NCBI GenBank assembly: GCA_937911745.1 | Contig: CALDPX010000070.1 | Span: forward strand, 1-29,115 | DNA: 29,115 bases | Direction: 5' to 3' | Origin: an uncultured Alistipes sp. | Lineage (GTDB): Bacteria > Bacteroidota > Bacteroidia > Bacteroidales > Rikenellaceae | In this document: positions 23,740 to 29,115 of the stretch, in pieces | Numbering within the stretch: the first letter of the stretch is position 1 | Layout: each line of letters starts with the position of its first letter | The notes under the pieces: model-generated | The model's database searches: none | What the model saw: the letters and a program-made list of their open reading frames with translations, nothing else | Told to the model about the DNA's origin: nothing | Translations under genes and position numbers: made by a program

Positions 23740-23988
23740 ATGAACTTGGAATTTTCAAAAACAATTGAGAAATTAGAGCAGATAGAATCATCTGCATTAG
23801 AAGATATCAAAGAGATATCGCCACTAGAATCAGTGGATAAGAATGAAATGTACCCCGAATCATTAAATGAATATAATGTTTCATTTGAAGGAAGATGCCC
23901 ATGCTCAGGAGATTGTGGTGGAAACTTTAGTCGGAATGGAGAATGTCCATGTTCTGGAAATTGCGGAAAGAATTCGAGTAAAGGTTGA
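23740..23988 (+). CDS. Putative RiPP precursor peptide with two Cys repeats
   Basis: 82 residues. Residues 1-50 form an acidic, Cys-free leader (EKLEQIESSALEDIKEISPL). Residues 51-82 are a Gly/Cys/Asn/Ser-rich core made of two copies of a 16-residue unit, GRCPCSGDCGGNFSRN and GECPCSGNCGKNSSKG, with cysteines at 53, 55, 59, 69, 71 and 75 (C-x-C-x3-C twice). This division, directly behind a radical SAM/SPASM gene, is typical of a RiPP substrate in which Cys sulfurs become cross-linked to neighbouring residues. It does not match any precursor class I can name. A simple metal-binding peptide is the alternative. Cleavage could be by the HExxH protein encoded next. Confidence 0.8.
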   Translation: MNLEFSKTIEKLEQIESSALEDIKEISPLESVDKNEMYPESLNEYNVSFEGRCPCSGDCGGNFSRNGECPCSGNCGKNSSKG

Positions 23989-24045
23989 TATATTTGTGAA
24001 CTAACCCGCGAAACATCATTTGTAGCGTAAACAAAATTGAGTATA

Positions 24046-24726
24046 ATGGAGCAGTCTACAAGATTTGAACATCTACATATGTGCGAAAACTTTGAAGGTA
24101 GTACATGTGGCTTTGAGTTGGGGAAGTTTGAAAAAGAACAAATGGAGATAATCACAGATGTAGAGATGATAAATGAAGTTGTGGATTATCTTGAAACTAT
24201 TGATGCACTAAATTACATGGAGTGGTCTAAACTTACAATCTCAGAACGATTGGCTGTTCTTAATTATGTTGAAAGCGGATTGGCTCAAATTGAACACCGA
24301 CCTGCATTGAATGTACAATTTAAGGATTTGGATATAAAGTGCCTTGGTTACCATTGCGATTCCGAGCGTCTCATTGTATTAAACTCAAAATATGTTGGGG
24401 CTAATGACCCATTGATCCACAGAGAAGTTATTGACACAATAATACATGAAGGGAGGCATGCATATCAACACTACAATGTTGATGTCAACTGCATCCATGA
24501 GTCGCTTAGCGAAGTAAAAGAGTGGGAAAGGAATTTTTATGACCCTCAGTGGCGTTATTATTCATACAAGGGGCAAAAAATCTACATTCCTTTTGATGAT
24601 GGGGAAACCATTGATGTAGGATATAGATTATATGCTAATCAGCCTGTTGAAATAGATGCTCGCAACTTTGCATCAGAGGTACTGCGCAAGTTAGAAAGTA
24701 AAGGCGTTATCGTAAGCATCATCTAA
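24046..24726 (+). CDS. HExxH-motif putative zinc metallopeptidase, last gene of the operon
   Basis: About 226 residues from the ATG at 24046; a TTG 9 bases upstream is the only alternative in-frame start nearby. The motif HEGRHAYQHY (134-143) fits HExxH, with a hydrophobic strand before it (REVIDTII). A later ANQPVEIDARNFA segment (197-209) with Glu202 and Asp204 provides a likely third ligand. This layout resembles small soluble peptidases with 'HE..H......P.E.dA'. The N-terminal 35 residues contain two Cys (MCENFEGSTCGFE) and share FEG-x-x-C with the precursor, perhaps by chance. Role by context: trimming or activation of the modified peptide. It is about 57 bp behind the precursor gene and immediately before the operon's terminator. 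Confidence 0.78.
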   Translation: MEQSTRFEHLHMCENFEGSTCGFELGKFEKEQMEIITDVEMINEVVDYLETIDALNYMEWSKLTISERLAVLNYVESGLAQIEHRPALNVQFKDLDIKCLGYHCDSERLIVLNSKYVGANDPLIHREVIDTIIHEGRHAYQHYNVDVNCIHESLSEVKEWERNFYDPQWRYYSYKGQKIYIPFDDGETIDVGYRLYANQPVEIDARNFASEVLRKLESKGVIVSII

Positions 24727-24743
24727 TCTTAGTTCATATTTAC

Positions 24744-24790
24744 AATTAAAGAAGAGACAGAATCCTTGATAGATTCTGTCTCTTCTTTAA
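24744..24790 (+). terminator. Rho-independent-type terminator closing the ten-gene operon
   Basis: A perfect 21-bp inverted repeat, 24744-24764 with 24772-24792, around the 7-nt loop CTTGATA; the A-rich left and T-rich right ends provide the usual tract. It begins 17 bases after the peptidase stop, so it separates the operon from the genes that follow. Confidence 0.85.
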
Positions 24791-24819
24791 TTCTATATAG
24801 TAAACTATTTGTGATACTT

Positions 24820-25746
24820 ATGGAACAACACACACGAATTACTCCTAACTGGATAGACACACTCAGGGAGAACGAAATCTTTGTCTTTGGTTGTCGCAAC
24901 TCAGGGCGGCACTTTGATGGCGCATCAAACTATGCTCATGAACACTTCGGGGCAGTTATGGGACAGCGAGAAGGCCGTCAAGGACAATCCTATGCAATTC
25001 CGACTATCGGTGGTACAATCGGACTGCGAGAGATTCGTAGGTCTGTTAGGACTTTTACGGATTACGCAAGTATGTATCCCAATCTACATTTCCTTGTAAC
25101 CCCTATTGGTTGCGGTGGAGGTTGCAGGGATGTTTCAGATATTGCCCCAATGTTTGAGGAAGCGTCAAAGTTGCCCAATGTGAGCCTGCCGCAATGCTTC
25201 TGGAACGAGTTGAATGTTCAAGAAATCAAGCGACCTTCGATTTTCCACCGTCCTTCATCACTGTATGAAAAGTTGATGGCAGAGTATAAGTTTGACGAGA
25301 AAGACTACTATTGTCGTACGCTCTGCGAAAGTCCTCTAATCATTAGCTTCAAGCACAAAAAATCACTACAAACCTATGTGGTAAATGTCGATAAGAAGAA
25401 GGTCGTAGAGATGGTTGACAAGGACGGCTATGTGAAGATATTTTCAGAAGAAGATATTGATTACAGCCTTGTGTATACACCTTATTACGACCAACTCAAA
25501 GCGGGCTATGCACCATACGGACTTTGCGTTTATGGTTTCTATGAGAGTGGCATCTCGGTTGTGCGCTGGGGCGTTGGCGAACTTGACAAATTTGGCAGCC
25601 CAACCAAATATATAGATGCTTACATCGATACGGATTTTCGCATTATTGAGCCATTCCAGATGACACCAGACCCGTTCAATAACATATTATTGGAGTGGGT
25701 AGAAAATCACAAGTATAGGAAACAGAATAAACCTTCGATTTGGTGA
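24820..25746 (+). CDS. A1S_2505-like phage/macro-type protein with unknown C-terminal domain
   Basis: 308 residues from the ATG at 24820; the longer frame would cross the terminator hairpin. Residues 1-135 resemble a widespread phage-associated family: IFVFGCRNSGRHFDGASNYA, then HFGAVMGQREGRQGQSYAIPT and a later FLVTPIGCGGG strand. In this family a conserved 'FG.N..G.HG.GAA..A...FGA..G...G..GQSYAIPT' is thought to form a nucleotide-binding macro-like fold. Residues 140-308 are an aromatic-rich domain (YTPYYDQLKAGYAPYGLCVY) I do not recognise. It follows the terminator, so it is probably a separate transcript and not part of the upstream system. Confidence 0.6.
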   Translation: MEQHTRITPNWIDTLRENEIFVFGCRNSGRHFDGASNYAHEHFGAVMGQREGRQGQSYAIPTIGGTIGLREIRRSVRTFTDYASMYPNLHFLVTPIGCGGGCRDVSDIAPMFEEASKLPNVSLPQCFWNELNVQEIKRPSIFHRPSSLYEKLMAEYKFDEKDYYCRTLCESPLIISFKHKKSLQTYVVNVDKKKVVEMVDKDGYVKIFSEEDIDYSLVYTPYYDQLKAGYAPYGLCVYGFYESGISVVRWGVGELDKFGSPTKYIDAYIDTDFRIIEPFQMTPDPFNNILLEWVENHKYRKQNKPSIW

Positions 25747-25803
25747 TAGATTACTACCAAAATGAAATCTATATAATAAACGAACAATAAAAACCATTTG
25801 ACT

Positions 25804-26238
25804 ATGTTGATTACAATTTCTCTTTTGATTCTTGTTTATATGATCATGGGCAAGGATATTAGCTCTCATTTAGAGCGTGTTAAGAACATTGATTGGCGAG
25901 GTAAAATTAATGCTTTAATGGATAAACTTCGTCCTTGGGCATTGAAGGCTGGTCGAGCCGCAACAAAGCCACTCCTTCAGTTCTACTACGTGATGGATGA
26001 CGACAATACATCATCACTCGATCGAATACTTATCTATGCGGCTATTTTCTACACCATTCTGCCAATGGACTTGCTACCTAGTGTAATCTACAAGTTCCTT
26101 GGAGTACTTGATGATGGTGTAGCAATGCTATTCGTTTACAAGAAGATTAAGGATAAGATTACACCAGAAATCAACGCAAAGGTTGAGGATACTCTCAACG
26201 AGTGGTTTGGTGTTGAATACGAACTCATTGAAGGTTAA
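25804..26238 (+). CDS. DUF1232 (YkvA-like) membrane protein
   Basis: 144 residues from the ATG at 25804. A single N-terminal hydrophobic segment (MLITISLLILVYMIMG) could anchor it. The middle has the DUF1232 signature, LDRILIYAAIFYTILPMDLLPSVIY followed by FLGVLDDGVAMLFVYKKI, in which Pro-x-Asp-x-x-Pro and Leu-Asp-Asp are the conserved landmarks. The function of the family is poorly known; members are small inner-membrane proteins. It is 12 bp from the WG-repeat gene and is probably co-transcribed with it. Confidence 0.85.
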   Translation: MLITISLLILVYMIMGKDISSHLERVKNIDWRGKINALMDKLRPWALKAGRAATKPLLQFYYVMDDDNTSSLDRILIYAAIFYTILPMDLLPSVIYKFLGVLDDGVAMLFVYKKIKDKITPEINAKVEDTLNEWFGVEYELIEG

Positions 26239-26250
26239 AATAGAAATAAT

Positions 26251-27390
26251 ATGAAACGACTGACTCAAATTTTTCAGGCACTACTAGGTGTGGTTGCCCT
26301 AATACTTACAGCAATTATTGCTTTTGGTCGCTTTGCTTGGCGCACAATCCGTACCTGGTGGAAGAAACGCTCTAAGTGGCTTCGCCGCTCGATTGTAACC
26401 ATTTTCACTCTTGTTGCCGTAGGCTTTGCAGCGTTTGTGGCTTATGTCCTCTACGAGGATGAGTATGGAAGAGACTATTGGGATCGCAAGCTGTCGGACA
26501 ATATTACTCTTCATTCATTTGCCGATAACAAATGGAGAGTCTATGACAAGCAGACGGGTGAATATACTACAGACAAGATTAACTGGTTGTCAGAGGTCCC
26601 CGAGAACGACTCGTTGGCAGTTTATGCATTGCCTAATAAGCGTGGCTACATCAATGTCAATACAGGCCGAATAGTGATTGATGCAGAGGCTAACAACTAC
26701 TGCAAAGCGTGGGTGTTCTCAGAAGGACTTGCCGCAGTGATGAAGGAAGATAAGATTGGCTTTATCAACGCAAATAATGAGGTTGTTATCCCATTCCAAT
26801 TTGACTACTCTGATGAGTGCCGAATGTGTGACTTTGGATATCTGTTCCATAATGGATACTGCATTATGACCAACGCCAATGGTGACCTTGGCTTGATTGA
26901 TAAGAGCGGGAACTGGGTTGTGGAGCCATCCTACGATGAGATATGGTCACCACATACAAGCGGTTATCGTGTAATTGTCAAGGATAACAGACATGGCGTT
27001 CTTGATTCAAACTGTGCTGTTGTTTATCCTGCAGAGTATGGCTATATTAGCATCATTCATAATGGTTTTGTTCTAACTAAAAGGGGTAGACAATGGCAGG
27101 TAGATTTCGAAGGTAACACGGTGCAGTCTTTTATGTTTGACAGTACATACTACCTCAAGTATCCTAATGGCTATGATAGCTGTGGAGACCTCACTTATGA
27201 GTTCGCAGACTTTGTGAAGTATGAAGTAATGAACAGCTACGGTATTATGAATCGCATTACGGGAGAGCCTATTACCCCAGCAATATATTCGGATATCAAT
27301 ATGCTATCAAAAGATCTATTTGAAGTGCAGGAGTATGACAGTTACGATTGGTATTTGCTGGATACTAAAGGTCGGATAGTTAGTAAATAA
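26251..27390 (+). CDS. WG-repeat protein with N-terminal membrane segments
   Basis: 379 residues. Two hydrophobic segments (about 9-27 and 48-67) flank a very basic stretch (WRTIRTWWKKRSKWLRRS), so the N-terminus spans the membrane as a hairpin or a signal plus anchor. The remainder has WG/KWG-type beta repeats: KRGYINVNTGRIVIDAEA, EDKIGFINANNEVVIPFQFD, NGDLGLIDKSGNWVVEPSYDEI and NRHGVLDSNCAVVYPAEYGYI, later LLDTKGRIV. WG repeats occur in many Bacteroidetes proteins of unknown function and probably bind ligands or proteins. The codon bias and GC are closer to the flanks than to the AT-rich operon. Confidence 0.85.
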   Translation: MKRLTQIFQALLGVVALILTAIIAFGRFAWRTIRTWWKKRSKWLRRSIVTIFTLVAVGFAAFVAYVLYEDEYGRDYWDRKLSDNITLHSFADNKWRVYDKQTGEYTTDKINWLSEVPENDSLAVYALPNKRGYINVNTGRIVIDAEANNYCKAWVFSEGLAAVMKEDKIGFINANNEVVIPFQFDYSDECRMCDFGYLFHNGYCIMTNANGDLGLIDKSGNWVVEPSYDEIWSPHTSGYRVIVKDNRHGVLDSNCAVVYPAEYGYISIIHNGFVLTKRGRQWQVDFEGNTVQSFMFDSTYYLKYPNGYDSCGDLTYEFADFVKYEVMNSYGIMNRITGEPITPAIYSDINMLSKDLFEVQEYDSYDWYLLDTKGRIVSK

Positions 27391-27398
27391 GTTTGCAG

Positions 27399-27432
27399 TT
27401 AAGGTAGGGAATGACATCGTTCCCTACCTTAA
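27399..27432. terminator. Bidirectional terminator between the WG gene and the converging integrase
   Basis: A perfect 13-bp stem (27399-27411 with 27420-27432) around an 8-nt loop. It starts 9 bases after the WG-gene stop and includes the integrase stop codon on the other strand (27424-27426). Confidence 0.75.
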
Positions 27433-28541
27433 TGATATTCTGTTGGCGGCTTCGCGCTTCTTGTCGTTGATCACATCCGTATAGATGGCAGTGGTTGCGA
27501 CATGGGCGTGACCGAGCATCTTTGATAGCGTATAGATATCCGTTCCCAGTGCAAGTTGTAGCGTAGCGTATGTGTGGCGAAAGCAGTGGAAGGTTATGTG
27601 CTTGTTTATCCCAGCCGCCTCGACCCATCTTCCAATAACGCGATTAACCTTTGCATGGTCTGTCATATGGTCAAAGACAAAACCCTTCTTGCGCACTCGG
27701 CCGAGTATCTCAACCGCCTCATCGCTAATTGGAATTGTCAGTTCCTTCTTTGTCTTCTTCAAGTGCAGTCGTAGGCAATATCCGCCCTCTGGCGCGATAT
27801 ATAGATTCTTATGTGTCAATGCTGTCACATCACTATATCGTAACCCCGTCAAACACGAGAATAGAGCCGCCTTTTTAGCACTTCATCCTGGCATGGAGTA
27901 CTTGCTAGGGTCTTGACCTCTTCAAGCGTTAAATACTCCCTAAAACCCTGCAGCGGGCGAACGATGCGAACAAGCCTAAACGGATAATCCTTAATAAGGC
28001 TCTGTTTCCAGGCGGTCGAGACTACCGAGCGAAGCACAGACATATACGAGTTGACTGCATTGTTGCTTAATCGTTTATTCTTGTGGGGATTCTTGATTGA
28101 TATATAATCCTTTGATAGCAGGTATTTCTGAAACCTTGTGCAGAGGTCTACGGTGACCTCCTGGAATCTACAACGACCTTTTGTGAAATTTGTGAAGTGC
28201 ATTAAACAGCTTCTGTACATGGGAGGTCTGCCAGTGCAAAATTCACTAAAGAATAGTAGAAAGTCTCCGCTTCTCTTTTTGGCATCGAAGAAGTCAAATT
28301 CGTTGTCGATGATGGAGATAATTCGTTGAGCCTTGATACCCTCGACTCGCAGCATTGCCTGCTTGTTAAACTCCTTCTCGATGTCGTTCCGAGGCTTATC
28401 CCATAGATAAACACCGAGTGTTTCAAAGGCGTGGTCTTTCTTGGTAATTGGGTCGGTGATTGCTGGTCGATAGCTCAAATAGATCGAGACCCTTCGATCT
28501 TTGAGTTTTCGTTTGTTGATGGTAACTGTTGGAATCTTCAT
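27424..28541 (-). pseudogene. ICE/prophage-type tyrosine integrase broken by a one-base frameshift
   Basis: The N-terminal part starts at 28541 (MKIPTVTINKRKLKDRRVSI) and has the Bacteroidetes arm-binding domain (YLSYRPAITDPITKK, VYLWDKPRND) and a core-binding domain. Its frame ends at 27849 after LKRRLYSRV. The catalytic part continues in another frame from about 27852: TGLRYSDVTAL (Arg), HLKKTKKELTIPIS (Lys), HCFRHTYATL (His/Arg), LGHAHVATTAIYTDV (His, Tyr). Adding one A to the A-run on the minus strand at about 27869-27873 would restore VLKKAALFSCLTGLRYS, so a single-base deletion explains the break. Residues are otherwise intact, so the lesion is recent or a sequencing error. Total length, about 370-375 residues once repaired, is usual. 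Confidence 0.85.
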
Positions 28542-28745
28542 ACTTTGCGAAAGTTTTGAGTTCGAGCTGTAAAGATACCAATATTCAGTAACACCAGATG
28601 AGGATAACCAAACCGTCATTTATAAGAAAAAAGAAAATTATCTGACAGCTTACGGGACAAAAACACATAATTATCGTGTCATTTAGCACGCCATTTGTCC
28701 CGTATTGTCAAATAAAATCATTATATTTGTCCCGAAAAGAGAGAA
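28542..28745. promoter_or_regulatory. Divergent control region with three copies of a 9-bp motif
   Basis: The motif CGGGACAAA occurs at 28653-28661 and its complement TTTGTCCCG at 28694-28702 and 28726-28734. The last copy overlaps a candidate -7 box (TATATTTG, 28722-28729) 16 bp before the Fic-family start. This fits an operator for a repressor. As the region lies just upstream of the integrase, it may also contain the integrase arm or core sites and the element's right end. Confidence 0.55.
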
Positions 28746-29115
28746 ATGCGTATGACAATACAAGTTGAAATACTCCAATTTTTACACTACAACCCCTCGT
28801 CAAGTAGGGTTGAAATTGCTGCTGGGCTGACTAATGCGCCCAATGAGCGAACACTAAAAAGAATTATTGCTGATGGTGTTCAGCGAGGAGACATTGTTGT
28901 GGAGGGCAACGGCAGAGCAACACGCTACTCGCTCTCTGCACAAGCACAACTTATGATGCCCCTTGACATCGACACCTACTTCCTCAAAGACATTGACGAG
29001 CGTAAGGTGCAGGAGTCGTTCAATTTTGACCTTATTCGCACCACGCTTCCGCAGGTTGCCATTTTTACCGAGGAGGAGTTGCAACGCTTGAATGCCTCCC
29101 ATCAGCAGTTCTTGG
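28746..29115 (+). CDS. Fic-family protein, N-terminal part (runs off right edge)
   Basis: The ATG at 28746 opens a frame that stays open to the window end (123 codons seen). Residues 3-60 form a winged helix (VEILQFLHYNPSSSRVEIAA, TLKRIIADGVQRGDIVVEG, ATRYSLS). The next segment, DIDTYFLKDIDERKVQESFN followed by IFTEEELQRLNASHQQFL, matches the region just upstream of the Fic core in Fic proteins with an N-terminal winged helix. By family, Fic proteins transfer AMP or related groups to target proteins. The catalytic HPFxxGNGR motif lies beyond the window, so activity cannot be judged. It may be a host gene flanking the element or its last cargo gene. Confidence 0.75.
   Translation, partial: MRMTIQVEILQFLHYNPSSSRVEIAAGLTNAPNERTLKRIIADGVQRGDIVVEGNGRATRYSLSAQAQLMMPLDIDTYFLKDIDERKVQESFNFDLIRTTLPQVAIFTEEELQRLNASHQQFL

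Noticed and set aside
14277..24726. A known HerA-SIR2, HerA-DUF4297, BREX or DISARM system
   Set aside because: None of the nuclease, NADase, PglZ, methylase or helicase partners is present in the operon.
24766..24819. Upstream extension of the A1S_2505-like gene
   Set aside because: The extension would begin within the operon terminator hairpin; the internal ATG at 24820 starts the family-like sequence.

Overview
The window looks like accessory DNA from a Bacteroidales-type bacterium (Bacteroides, Parabacteroides or Alistipes relatives). The evidence is an RteC-type regulator, Bacteroidetes-style tyrosine integrases, candidate -7 boxes of the TAnnTTTG form, and an invertible type I hsdS locus with its own tyrosine recombinase. 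The organism call is inference; no rRNA or tRNA is present to fix it.

Left part (1-5359, all minus strand) is a prophage or phage-like satellite module. In transcription order it has an RteC-like regulator, an excisionase-type HTH protein, a winged-helix replication protein, a DnaC-like helicase loader, two small unknown genes, an HNH endonuclease, a tyrosine recombinase, the small terminase subunit and the first codons of the large terminase, which runs off the left edge. From about 5360 transcription switches to the plus strand. A gene-poor stretch contains a remarkably complete nested stem structure (5746-5920), followed by a DprA/SLOG-like gene.

Middle part 1 (6523-14187) is a type I restriction-modification locus: hsdR, hsdM, an expressed hsdS, and a converging silent hsdS cassette. 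Two exact inverted repeats (89 bp and 191 bp) link the two hsdS copies, and a tyrosine recombinase gene lies immediately beyond. Inversion at either repeat would reshuffle the two target-recognition domains, giving four possible specificities.

Middle part 2 (14277-24726) is the most unusual segment: ten genes in one direction, mostly 2-11 nt apart, visibly more AT-rich than the flanks, closed by a perfect 21-bp terminator hairpin. They encode a small protein with a hydrophobic N-terminus, a sigma-like protein with three HTH repeats, a tiny acidic protein, a membrane-segment protein with a GrpE-like tail, an Hsp70/actin-fold ATPase without a recognisable substrate domain, a 944-residue HerA/DUF87 ATPase, a MORN-repeat protein, a radical SAM/SPASM enzyme, an 82-residue Cys-repeat peptide that looks like its RiPP substrate, and an HExxH metallopeptidase. 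My working model, not shown by sequence alone, is a chaperone- and ATPase-gated conflict or stress system that matures and releases a modified peptide.

Right part (24820-29115) holds a protein of the phage A1S_2505-like type, a DUF1232 membrane protein, a WG-repeat membrane protein, a convergent ICE/prophage integrase broken by a one-base frameshift in an A-tract, and the start of a Fic-family gene running off the right edge behind a control region with three copies of a 9-bp motif. The integrase at the right end and phage genes at the left suggest the restriction locus and the ten-gene operon are cargo of one mobile element.
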